Assembly (NCBI GenBank): GCA_016718825.1
Contig: JADKCL010000067.1
Span: 89,457-153,456 of the forward strand
Source: Bacteroidota bacterium
Lineage (GTDB): Bacteria > Bacteroidota > Bacteroidia > J057 > JADKCL01
Direction of reading: 5' to 3'
DNA: 64,000 bases
Shown: one piece after another, positions 34,038 to 42,633 of the stretch
Position numbering within the stretch: position 1 is the stretch's first letter
How the letters are laid out: every line of letters begins with the position of its first letter
The notes under the pieces: generated by a model
Seen by the model: only the letters and a program-made list of their open reading frames with translations
What the model was told of the DNA's origin: nothing
Databases searched by the model: none
Made by a program: the position numbers and the translations under genes

Positions 34038-35938
34038 GGATTCAAAAACAGCAACGCGGCAGCAAGATTTGGTTGCGGAGGGGCCTGTTGGCATTTGCCG
34101 CAGTTTTGCTCCTTGCCGCAGCTTATTTTGGATGGAAGAAATTCAAGAACCGGTGGCGTGCGCAGGCGGTGATAGCCTGCGACATGGAAACTGTTGAAAA
34201 AGCTGCTGATGGCACTTTTTTTCTTGCGAATGGGGTCCGGCTCTTCAACGGTCAAACCCAAACCGAAGGCGTTGCACGATCAGGGACCCACAGTTGCCTG
34301 GTTTTTGACAAGCAGGAATTTGGCGCAACCTGGCAAAGTACAGACTTTCAACCTGGGGATGTCTTGGAGGCAAGCATCTGGCGCAAAAGCACCGAGCATG
34401 CCGGCTTTTTGATCGCAGACGGCTCCTGGGGATTTTACAAGGAGGCGACGCTGACCGGCAAACAAGACGGGGAATGGGAGGAACTGACCGTGCATGTGCG
34501 CGTGCCCACCTATGTGAAGGAAGGGACTTTCAAATTTTATGCCTGGAACCCCGGCGCCTCACCGGTCTATTTTGATGACCTCGCTGTGCGGCATGTGAAG
34601 GCGGGACAGGAATTCACCCCGGCGACCCTGAAACCGGAAGATGAAATTACGACGATCGACTTGGTGATTGGCGACAAGGGGATGAGTTCCTTGCAGCAGC
34701 AACGTGACGCGGCCATGAAGGCGGGTCTCCTCAGTGCCAAGGAAGAAGGTTGGGTCAAGGTGAAAATCCTCGAAGGCAAACAGGAATTCAAAGGAAAATT
34801 GCGATTGAAAGGCGACTGGACCGACCACCTCATGGGCGACAAATGGTCCTACCGCATTCAGCTCGACAAGGAGCAGGCTTGGCGCCGCATGACGACATTC
34901 TCTGTCCAGAATCCCAAGACCCGGTATTTTCTCAGCGAATGGATTTTTCATCGGTGGCTGGACAAGGAAGACATCCTTACCCCGCGTTACGGCTTCATCC
35001 GGCTCAAAGTCAATGGCGTTTCCAAAGGCCTCTATGCCTATGAGGAGCATTTTGAGAAGCAGATCGTCGAATACAACAGCCGCCGGGAGGGGCCGATCCT
35101 GAAGTTTGATGAGGAGGGGCTATGGGAAGCGCAAGGGATCTCCATCGACAACGAAGTGGATGACTTCGAAACAAAAATCCCGGCCTATAAATCCTCCAAT
35201 TCGATCCCATTTGGAATGAAGGCGGCCTTGAAAGACAGCGCCGTGTTGCGGCAGGTCGAAATTGCCTTGAAACTGGTCGAGCAATACAAAACCGCCCAAA
35301 AGACGGTCTGGGAAACATTCGATGCCGCCAAAGTCGCCCGCTATTTTGCGGTCACCGATATGATGAATGCGCAGCACGGCCTCATCTGGCACAACCAACG
35401 ATGGTACTACAATCCCGTGATTTCAAAACTGGAACCCATTGGTTTCGACGGATTTACAGACGTGGGGCCCCTTTTGTGGATTGACAAGCCCTTCATCGGA
35501 TTTTCCAGAAACATCCGCTACATGTCGGCCGGCTACCGCGAAATGATGTTTGAGCGCTTTTTTCACGATCCGAAATTCTTGGAACTCTACATAGGAACCT
35601 TGTTCAAATTCACTGATCCGGCCTACATCAATGCCTTTTACAACGAAATAGAGCCGCAGATCGCCTACTACGAAGGGGTGTTGCAAGAAGAATGGCCCGA
35701 TTACCAATTTGACCGAAAGGCATTTTTTGACCGGGCAAAATCCTTGCGTTTGCTGCTGCAGCCCCTTGCAGAAAACTTCTGTCAAGGCATTTCTGCAAGG
35801 CAAGACCGACAGGGGCTACCATTACCGCGTGTACAATTTTCATTGCCTGCCGGTCATTTTGACAGGGGTCGGGAAAAAGCAAGACAAATCGGATGCGCCT
35901 TTCTCCGAAGAAAAATTGCTCGATGCCTACAACAATGA
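34034..35938 (+). CDS. CotH-kinase-domain protein, N-terminal part (frameshift near 35770)
   Basis: One membrane helix near residues 14-34, a jelly-roll-like domain (about 40-190), then a CotH kinase domain: LRLKGDWTDHLMGDKWSYRI, FLSEWIFHRWLDKEDIL, SKGLYAYEEHFEKQI, GLIWHNQRWYYNPVISKLEP with GFDGF. CotH enzymes are atypical protein kinases first known from spore coats. The last 50 or so residues (from ENFCQGISARQ) are out-of-frame; the true chain continues in the frame of the next feature as AKTSVKAFLQGKTDRG. An extra base around 35768-35775 would join them into one protein of about 980 residues. Confidence 0.85.
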   Translation: MRIQKQQRGSKIWLRRGLLAFAAVLLLAAAYFGWKKFKNRWRAQAVIACDMETVEKAADGTFFLANGVRLFNGQTQTEGVARSGTHSCLVFDKQEFGATWQSTDFQPGDVLEASIWRKSTEHAGFLIADGSWGFYKEATLTGKQDGEWEELTVHVRVPTYVKEGTFKFYAWNPGASPVYFDDLAVRHVKAGQEFTPATLKPEDEITTIDLVIGDKGMSSLQQQRDAAMKAGLLSAKEEGWVKVKILEGKQEFKGKLRLKGDWTDHLMGDKWSYRIQLDKEQAWRRMTTFSVQNPKTRYFLSEWIFHRWLDKEDILTPRYGFIRLKVNGVSKGLYAYEEHFEKQIVEYNSRREGPILKFDEEGLWEAQGISIDNEVDDFETKIPAYKSSNSIPFGMKAALKDSAVLRQVEIALKLVEQYKTAQKTVWETFDAAKVARYFAVTDMMNAQHGLIWHNQRWYYNPVISKLEPIGFDGFTDVGPLLWIDKPFIGFSRNIRYMSAGYREMMFERFFHDPKFLELYIGTLFKFTDPAYINAFYNEIEPQIAYYEGVLQEEWPDYQFDRKAFFDRAKSLRLLLQPLAENFCQGISARQDRQGLPLPRVQFSLPAGHFDRGREKARQIGCAFLRRKIARCLQQ

Positions 35939-36980
35939 ATACCCAGCCGAATACCTCGATGTCTACAGCGCAGCAGAAGGCAAATGGGTGTTTTTCAAGG
36001 TTCCCGGGATCGACAGTATGTTCACGGCAGAGGTGATGCCTTGGGAGGAACCCAGCGGACTCACGCCCGAGCAATCCTTGTTCAAGGACCTCAAAATCAC
36101 CAGCAATGCCATTTACCAGGTCAATGACAGCACCAAACGCGTGACGTTCAAGTCGGGCAAATACAAAACAAGCCAAGACTTGTTGTTCCCGCCCGGCTAT
36201 CAAATCTGGTTTGAAAAAGGCGTCGAATTGGACCTGACCAACAAGGCCAAATTCATTTCGAAGTCGCAGGTGCTCATGTTTGGAACGCAGGAGGAGCCGA
36301 TCTTGGTCACGAGCAGCGACCATTCCGCCAATGGCTTCACGGTCTTGCAAGCACCCACAAAGTCGGAGTTTCACTACGTGGCATTCGACAATCTGAATAC
36401 ACTGCATTACAACGGATGGAACCTCACCGGCGCCGTGACCTTGTATGAATCGGAATGCTATTTTGACCATGCCCGCTTCGTCAACAACCATTGTGAGGAT
36501 GCCCTCAACACCATTCGCTGCGTCTTTACCTACAACGACTCCTACATCGGCTACACATTTGGCGATGGATTCGACTCCGATTTTTGCACCGGGACCTTGA
36601 CCAATGCCATGTTCTCGCATACCGGCAATGACGGGATGGACTTCTCAGGCAGCAAGATTACTGTGGTCAGCGCAACGATTGAAAATGCAGGCGACAAGGG
36701 CATCAGCATGGGGGAGGAGTGTACCGCAACCATCCTCAACGCCACGGTCCGCAATTCGGTCATCGGCATTGCAGCCAAGGACCTTACGCAGGTGACCATC
36801 GAAAACATCGAGCTTTACAACAATGAGCAAGGATTCGCGGCCTACCAGAAAAAGCCGGAATATGGTCCCGGGACGTTCATCGTCAAGAAGTACAAAGCCG
36901 AGGGCAACAAGCAATTGCATGTATTGCAACAAGGGTCCAAACTGATTCTCGAAGGCAAAACGATCGAAGGCAAATTCTGA
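35709..36980 (+). CDS. C-terminal beta-helix part of the CotH protein (other side of the frameshift)
   Basis: Meaningful sequence begins near 35772 (KTSVKAFLQGKTDRG). A linker with an Ig-like flavour (YRVYNFHCLPVILTGV) is followed by a right-handed parallel beta-helix, about residues 150-400, with repeated rungs such as GNDGMDFSGSKITVVSATIENAG and KGISMGEECTATILNATVRNS. Such domains bind or process polymers. The ATG at 35709 lies within the CotH coding region and is unlikely to be a real start. The TGA at 36978-36980 overlaps the ATG of the VTC gene. Confidence 0.75.
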   Translation: MTERHFLTGQNPCVCCCSPLQKTSVKAFLQGKTDRGYHYRVYNFHCLPVILTGVGKKQDKSDAPFSEEKLLDAYNNEYPAEYLDVYSAAEGKWVFFKVPGIDSMFTAEVMPWEEPSGLTPEQSLFKDLKITSNAIYQVNDSTKRVTFKSGKYKTSQDLLFPPGYQIWFEKGVELDLTNKAKFISKSQVLMFGTQEEPILVTSSDHSANGFTVLQAPTKSEFHYVAFDNLNTLHYNGWNLTGAVTLYESECYFDHARFVNNHCEDALNTIRCVFTYNDSYIGYTFGDGFDSDFCTGTLTNAMFSHTGNDGMDFSGSKITVVSATIENAGDKGISMGEECTATILNATVRNSVIGIAAKDLTQVTIENIELYNNEQGFAAYQKKPEYGPGTFIVKKYKAEGNKQLHVLQQGSKLILEGKTIEGKF

Positions 36981-37663
36981 TGCGTTACGAACGGAAATAC
37001 CGCGTCGAGGACCTGAGTTTACCTGAGCTCCTTCAAATTGTGCGGGATCATCCGATGTCCTTCAGGCGGTTACATCCCGACCGGCAGGTCAACAACATCT
37101 ATTTTGACACCGACGAATTGCATTTCTTCCAGGAAAATCTCGCAGGCGTCGGTCAAAGGCAAAAACTGCGATTGCGGTGGTATGGAGACGATCATTTGTT
37201 TGCCCATGACCCCGTTTTGGAGATGAAATGCAAGGACAATTTGCTCGGACAGAAGTTTGTGGTCGATGCTGACGACTTTGAAGTTGCTGACCGTTTGCAG
37301 CTGATGCAGGTTGCCAAAACAGGTATCGATAACATGTGGCAAATGGACATTGCGCAGCAGGTTGCGCCGACTTTGAAAGCCCTTCGCCTTTCGCCGAGTC
37401 TGCTCAACACGTACCAACGCAGCTACTACGCCACTTACAACGGCAAATTCCGCCTGACCATCGACCGCGCCATCCACAGTTATGCTTTTAATGCCCGCAA
37501 CGAACCCAACCGTCTTCCGGTCAAGGATGAGGCCATCGTCGTCGAAATCAAATACGAATCCGAACACGAAGCCGAGTTCCAGCATGTCGGGCAGCGCTTG
37601 CCGATGCGCGTCGGGAAAAATTCAAAGTATGTGATCGGCATGTTGCAAGTGGGCAATGTCTAG
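36980..37663 (+). CDS. VTC-domain polyphosphate polymerase-like protein
   Basis: 227 residues. MRYERKYRVEDLSL, NNIYFDTDELHFFQEN, KLRLRWYGD, EMKCKDN, and YQRSYYATYNGKFRLTIDR followed by VEIKYESEHE match the triphosphate-tunnel fold of VTC4-like enzymes, with its ladder of basic residues and acidic metal ligands. Such enzymes make polyphosphate from ATP. The ATG overlaps the upstream stop by one base. Placement between two CotH genes suggests a shared pathway at the envelope. Confidence 0.9.
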   Translation: MRYERKYRVEDLSLPELLQIVRDHPMSFRRLHPDRQVNNIYFDTDELHFFQENLAGVGQRQKLRLRWYGDDHLFAHDPVLEMKCKDNLLGQKFVVDADDFEVADRLQLMQVAKTGIDNMWQMDIAQQVAPTLKALRLSPSLLNTYQRSYYATYNGKFRLTIDRAIHSYAFNARNEPNRLPVKDEAIVVEIKYESEHEAEFQHVGQRLPMRVGKNSKYVIGMLQVGNV

Positions 37664-37784
37664 GAGGTTGCGTAAATTACCACGATGCAAAAATTGTCGA
37701 ATTGGAGCTTGAAAGGTCGGTCCTGCCATGGCAGGTGGGGGCCCTCGGCTGTTCATTCGACACAAGGTTACCTAATTCCTTCCC

Positions 37785-39287
37785 ATGGCTGACCAACGTC
37801 GACGGGCCTATTGGGTGTGGTTATTGGGTGGAATTGTTGCCGCCCTCGTGCTATGGTGGTATTGGCCGCAAGACCGACAATTCAGCTCCTCCGACGATCG
37901 CTATGGCTTCCCCGCCATGCAAACCGTCGAACTCAAGGTGGGCAAGAAGCAAATGGCAAGGCTGCACGTGCGACGTGACCATGCGCTGGAATTGGGGATT
38001 TTGCAGGAAGACGACAGCAGCTGGGTCAAGGCCGAGCTGATCGAAGGCGAGCGCAATTGGCCGGTGCGCATCCGGCTCAAAGGCGACTGGGTCGATCACT
38101 TGGAAGGCGACAAATGGTCATTCCGCGTCGAATTGAAAGGCGAAGGTGCGTGGCGGCGAATGACCGAATTTTCCCTCCAAAGTCCGGAGCGCAGAGGTAA
38201 CCTCAACGAATGGCTGTTTCACCAAGTGCTCGCGCGCGAGAATGTCCTTTGTCCGCGGTATGATTTCATCTACCTCGTCCTCAACGGCGAAGATTGGGGA
38301 ACCTATGCCGTCGAGGAACACTTCGCCAAGGAATTGCTGGAAAGCCAGGGCCACCGCGAAGGTCCGATTTTGCGATTTGACGAGTCGGGCATGTGGGATG
38401 CCCGCGTAGCGGCCTTGCGGGACAGCGCCTTCCCCTACATGCAAATTCCCTTCCAAGAGGCGGCCACCGTCAAACCCTTCAAACAAAAACGAACGCTTGC
38501 CGACACCACGCTCAGCCAGGAATTCCGCATCGCCAATCAGCTCATGCAGCAGTACCGTGACGGTTCCGCTGCCCCCAGCGAATTGTTTGACTTGAGTCTC
38601 GTTGCCAAACAATACGCCCTCGTCGATCTATTTCAGGCCTACCATAGCCTGATTTGGCACAACCGGAGATTCTATTACAATCCCGTGACCAGCAAGCTCG
38701 AACCGGTTGTCTTCGATGCATTTACGGGAGAGGAGAATGACAGCTATATCCAAGGCCCGATTTGGGGCTACAAAACCGATGGCTTCCATCCGATGGGTGA
38801 TTACCACGATGTCACCGGGGATCTTTTCTTTCGGGACGAAGGGTTTGTCCAGGCTTACTATGCGGCCTTGGACCGATACAGCAAAGCTGGATTCTTGGAC
38901 AGCATTCTGCTAAGCCTGCAGCCACGCATCGCCGAGCGCGAAAAGTTTATTGAAATGGATGCCTCCGGCTACCGCTTGAAAACACAACCTTGGAAGGACA
39001 ATGCGCTTAAAATTCAAGCTTTGTTCGCAGCAGCTGCCGACGCCAAAAATTTGATGATTGCCACCGAAGAAATTCCTGAGGTAGGCGTTTGCCAATCAGT
39101 GCGAAATCTAGGTCCGCTTCACCTCCAAGTTTGGGTCAAAGGGCGATTCGAAGAAACGGTTCAAATGCTGCCGCCTGCTGTGCCGGGAAATGAGAATTGT
39201 ATCGCCTTATTCAAAACCGCAAATCCGTCGGAAATCCGGTGCCGGGTACCCAGCCTCAGCCCTCCATCTCCTGAAACCGAACGGTAA
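37785..39287 (+). CDS. Second CotH-kinase-domain protein
   Basis: 500 residues with an N-terminal membrane helix (residues 9-26), no jelly-roll region, and the CotH domain: VRIRLKGDWVDHLEGDKWSFRV, NEWLFHQVLARENVLCPRYDFIYL, DWGTYAVEEHFAKELL, SLIWHNRRFYYNPVTSKLEP, VFDAFTGEEND. It is a paralogue of the CotH domain at 34034. A 121-base gap separates it from the VTC gene. Its last 32 bases overlap the converging histidine kinase gene. Confidence 0.85.
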   Translation: MADQRRRAYWVWLLGGIVAALVLWWYWPQDRQFSSSDDRYGFPAMQTVELKVGKKQMARLHVRRDHALELGILQEDDSSWVKAELIEGERNWPVRIRLKGDWVDHLEGDKWSFRVELKGEGAWRRMTEFSLQSPERRGNLNEWLFHQVLARENVLCPRYDFIYLVLNGEDWGTYAVEEHFAKELLESQGHREGPILRFDESGMWDARVAALRDSAFPYMQIPFQEAATVKPFKQKRTLADTTLSQEFRIANQLMQQYRDGSAAPSELFDLSLVAKQYALVDLFQAYHSLIWHNRRFYYNPVTSKLEPVVFDAFTGEENDSYIQGPIWGYKTDGFHPMGDYHDVTGDLFFRDEGFVQAYYAALDRYSKAGFLDSILLSLQPRIAEREKFIEMDASGYRLKTQPWKDNALKIQALFAAAADAKNLMIATEEIPEVGVCQSVRNLGPLHLQVWVKGRFEETVQMLPPAVPGNENCIALFKTANPSEIRCRVPSLSPPSPETER

Positions 39288-41523
39288 ATTCGGTAAAGAT
39301 CCCTTGCTTGCTTTCGACCATGACGCGGCCGCCGATTTCACGCAGCGCGCGTTGCACCAAGTACAAGCCGAGGCCATGGCCCTTTGATTTTTCCGATCCC
39401 CTGAAAAACAGGTCATAGATTTTGTCCCGGATTTCATTGGGGATGCCGACCCCTTCGTCCCGGATGCGAATCAAAATCCCTTCGTCTTCTTTTTGCAGCA
39501 GGATGTCGATTTTGGGCGAATCATTGCTGGCATCACGCCGGAAGACACAGGCATTCTCCAGCAGATTCTCCAAAATCACACGGATCAAATTTTTGTCGAC
39601 CATCACCGGCCGTTTCAAATGGTCTTCCAGTCGGATGTCGGGAAATTTCACGCCCGGGATTTCCTTGAGTTGCGGCCGGATATCCAAAATCAGCTCCTCC
39701 AGATTCACCGGACGGATGTCGCGAAATCCATGTTTCAATTCGTGGACCACGACAATCTTCTTGAGAATCTTGTCCATGTACACCGAAACCGCTTCGATCA
39801 GGTCGATCGACTGCACCAAATCTTTGATTTGACCAGAGCTTTTGGCCATCATCACCAAACCTTTGAGGCGCGCAACCGGCCCGAGCAAGTCGTTGGCACT
39901 GTGATAGACAAATTCGCCGAGGGCTTCATTTTCCGCGATCAAGCTCTCCACCGCGTCTTGCAACGTCTCCGTGCGTTCGGCCACCACGGCATCATAATCG
40001 ATATTGCTCGCCTGCAAGCGGGTACTCACGCGGGCGAGCTCCTGTTTGCTTTCGCCCAGTTCCTCGTCCTTTTCTTCCAGCAATTGTCGCACCTGTGCAG
40101 CATTTCTCCGCGAACGCAACAGGAAAAACAATCCGCCAGCCAGACTCAACACCAAAGCAGCAAGGCAAATCCAGAGCAACATCCTTGTTTGGCGCAAATC
40201 CTTCGAAGCAGATTTAGCATCCGCAACTGCTTGCTGCGTTTCCTGACGGTTCCCGAAATCTGCCTCATCGTCCAGCCTGACCTGCAACGCCAAACTTTGA
40301 TTGCGTTCCTTTTGCCGTTGCAGGCTGTCACGCGCCACCGTGGCCCGCTGAAAATGATCGAGTGCCCGGCGCCAGTCTCCCTGGGTTTCGTAGGCCTTGG
40401 ACAGCAATTGATTGACCGTCGACAGCGGTTTGTAGAGTTTCAGGCTGTCGGCAATCGCAATCGCGGAGTCCCCGTGGCGCATCGCCCGACCATAGTCACT
40501 GCGAATCAATGCCGCTTGCACAATTCCTATGCGTGCATCCAACGCCGGTCCGGCCTCGGGACGGTTGCGCAGCAAAGCCAAGGCATCATAGCAACGCCGT
40601 TGCGCCGAATCCGGCAGTCCAAGCTTGATTTCCGCTTCTGCGATTTTGATCAACGCCAAGCCAGCACGGTACACCGCGCGGTCTTCCTTGGCCAAGGTGT
40701 AGGCACGGTTCAGGATTTGCAGCCCTTTTTCCGGTTTGCCCGAGCGCGTCGTCGCCGTGCCTTCGCCCGTGAGGGTGACAAGTTGGCCATTTCGGTCTCC
40801 CGAAGCTTTCCAAGCATCAAAGGCCGCGCGGTGTTGCGTCGCCGCCGAATCGTTCCGGCCCTGCGCGAGCAGCACATTACCCAGTGCCTCACCTGCGATT
40901 GCGCGACCACGCACGTCGCCCGCAGCCGAGGCCGCACGGATCGCCGCCTCAAAATATTTTCCTGCCTGATCCAAACTGCCGAGCTCCTGGAAGAGCTTGC
41001 CCCGCAGATGGTCGGGCGCCCACCAAGCCAGCGAATCACCTGCCAACAAGGAATCGGCACGGTGGCAAGCTGCCAAAGCATTGTTCCAGCCATGGCGTGC
41101 GATGTCCATTTCGGCTTCCACCAAGGCGCATTCTGCCAAGCCATGCAGGTCATTGGCCTGGCCAAATTCCGATTGGCAGATTTCGAGGGAAGCGTCGGCG
41201 TCGTCGAGTTCGCCTTGGGCGACAAAGGCGCGGGTCTGCAGCAGGCGGGCCTTGGCTTGGCCATGGGCGTAGCCGATTTTGCGGCTCAGGCTCATGGCTT
41301 GGGAAGCGATGCCCATCGCGGAGTCCGGATAATCGCGCAGCGTGGCCTCGCTAATGCGGCAAAGTGCAAGCACCCGGCTGCTGTCTTGTGGCAAAACCGC
41401 AAGACTTTCAATGTCTTGATCCAGCCGTTGCGCCCTGAGATTCAGCAAACATCCGCAGGTCAGGAACAGCATCCCCAGCCATTTCAATCCAAATCCGCGC
41501 ATGACATGATTCCCTGTTTTCAT
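39256..41523 (-). CDS. Sensor histidine kinase with N-terminal TPR region
   Basis: 755 residues: signal/anchor helix at the start, about nine TPR-like repeats (60-430), a transmembrane helix near 446-468, a coiled coil (480-515), a HisKA domain with the phospho-acceptor His in GEFVYHSANDLLGPVARLK near 541, and an HATPase_c domain (ENLLENACVF, RDEGVGIPNEIRDKIYDLFF, KGHGLGLYLV). The periplasmic TPR domain would receive the signal. No response regulator is next to it. It converges on the CotH gene. Confidence 0.9.
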   Translation of the reverse strand: MKTGNHVMRGFGLKWLGMLFLTCGCLLNLRAQRLDQDIESLAVLPQDSSRVLALCRISEATLRDYPDSAMGIASQAMSLSRKIGYAHGQAKARLLQTRAFVAQGELDDADASLEICQSEFGQANDLHGLAECALVEAEMDIARHGWNNALAACHRADSLLAGDSLAWWAPDHLRGKLFQELGSLDQAGKYFEAAIRAASAAGDVRGRAIAGEALGNVLLAQGRNDSAATQHRAAFDAWKASGDRNGQLVTLTGEGTATTRSGKPEKGLQILNRAYTLAKEDRAVYRAGLALIKIAEAEIKLGLPDSAQRRCYDALALLRNRPEAGPALDARIGIVQAALIRSDYGRAMRHGDSAIAIADSLKLYKPLSTVNQLLSKAYETQGDWRRALDHFQRATVARDSLQRQKERNQSLALQVRLDDEADFGNRQETQQAVADAKSASKDLRQTRMLLWICLAALVLSLAGGLFFLLRSRRNAAQVRQLLEEKDEELGESKQELARVSTRLQASNIDYDAVVAERTETLQDAVESLIAENEALGEFVYHSANDLLGPVARLKGLVMMAKSSGQIKDLVQSIDLIEAVSVYMDKILKKIVVVHELKHGFRDIRPVNLEELILDIRPQLKEIPGVKFPDIRLEDHLKRPVMVDKNLIRVILENLLENACVFRRDASNDSPKIDILLQKEDEGILIRIRDEGVGIPNEIRDKIYDLFFRGSEKSKGHGLGLYLVQRALREIGGRVMVESKQGIFTEFTVRFQEMEG

Positions 41524-41626
41524 GAAAAGTCCGGCAATTTACAAATTTTCAAGGGAGATCGAGGCGGGAGTTTTTTGGGGATTTGGGTGCCAAGTAGTCG
41601 CGGAGTCGATTTGGCCTTGGGCGATC

Positions 41627-41657
41627 CCCTGCTGCCGCGCGTAGCACGGCAGCAGGG
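41627..41657. repeat. REP-like hairpin
   Basis: CCCTGCTGCCG (41627-41637) and CGGCAGCAGGG (41647-41657) are perfect inverted repeats with a 9-base loop, GC-rich, in a gene-free stretch. Confidence 0.6.
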
Positions 41658-41677
41658 TCGGGCGCTTCCGGGGTTCC

Positions 41678-41718
41678 GTCGTTTGGACCGCGCTGCAAGG
41701 CAGCCCAGTCCAAACGAC
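41678..41718. repeat. Second REP-like hairpin
   Basis: GTCGTTTGGAC (41678-41688) and GTCCAAACGAC (41708-41718), perfect arms around a 19-base loop, 20 bases after the first hairpin. Together they look like a dispersed repetitive extragenic element. Confidence 0.6.
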
Positions 41719-42207
41719 CTCCTTCGGAGCCCTCCAGCCCCCTATCGCAAAAAGGCGATGCAAAGCACCGCCAACAACTCCTTATCCATGTCCTTCAAAA
41801 TCACCGATGCCGAAGGATATGGATGAGAGGCAGGGACGGCAGCTTTTATTGCCCATCCGCACTCAAATTCAAACTCAACCTCAAATCGCACTCTGGGCCG
41901 AAATCCTAACCCTTCTGCCGATTACAGATATCGTTTTCTCGATAATCCCAACTTTAACAATGTCTGACCAGCCACCCAAACTATATTTTACCAACCGCCT
42001 AGCATGAACCCCAAGCCACATCAACAAATGCAATCCACATCCGTAGGCCATGTAAGAATACCAATTTTGAAAACCACCTGCCAAGCCACCTCTTTGCTTG
42101 CCATTAGATCTCCGGTAACCCCTTGGACACATATTTTTGGCCATTTCGGGCCGTTTTATCTATCTTGGGGTTGTCTTTATCTCTTTCAACCACTTAGTAC
42201 AGGGCTT

Positions 42208-42633
42208 ATGAAAAGGTTTCTATCAATCCTTACATTCTGTCTGTTTTTGGTCTCCTTGGTCTCCGCCCAAGGAAACGGAAATGGCGGCTACGGCAACAAT
42301 GGAAACGGGACAGGCAACGGAAATGGCAACGGTGGCATCGGCAACAATGGATTTGGCCAAGGCAACAGCCCATGGGCGAATGCCAATTGGCCCCAATGGT
42401 TGATCAATTGGCTCGAAAACGGTGGACAGATTCCGCCACTCGTAGCTGCAGATGTAATTTGGGAAGCCAGAGGTTGGGGCATGCAACACTTCGGATTTAC
42501 CTATTTTCAGATGTTGCAAAAATATCATCAAGGCCAGTTCTCGATCCAATACATTTCTACCGCCCCTCCTTCATTGACTTTCAGGCTGCGACATCTAGGA
42601 GGGCTGGACATTACCGTTTTAATCAACATCTAG
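42208..42633 (+). CDS. Secreted Gly/Asn-rich small protein
   Basis: 141 residues from MKRFLSILTF, with a signal peptide to VSAQ. Residues 22-52 are almost only Gly and Asn (GNGNGGYGNNGNGTGNG). The remainder (WPQWLINWLENGG; LQKYHQGQFSIQY) is aromatic and ends FRLRHLGGLDITVLINI. Probably an extracellular, perhaps adhesive or self-assembling, protein. An in-frame ATG at 42004 would place the signal peptide internally. Converges with the next gene, overlapping by 15 bases. Confidence 0.6.
   Translation: MKRFLSILTFCLFLVSLVSAQGNGNGGYGNNGNGTGNGNGNGGIGNNGFGQGNSPWANANWPQWLINWLENGGQIPPLVAADVIWEARGWGMQHFGFTYFQMLQKYHQGQFSIQYISTAPPSLTFRLRHLGGLDITVLINI

Larger units (their letters stand above)
41524..42207. 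other. Intergenic region with two hairpin repeats
   Basis: About 680 bases without a convincing gene. It holds the hairpin pair at 41627-41657 and 41678-41718. Short reading frames here, e.g. one reading GWRAPKEVVWTGLPC, are translations of that repeat. The rest shows nothing I can support. Confidence 0.6.

Noticed and set aside
41539..41763. Minus-strand frame reading GWRAPKEVVWTGLPC
   Set aside because: Translation of the paired hairpin repeats rather than a protein gene.
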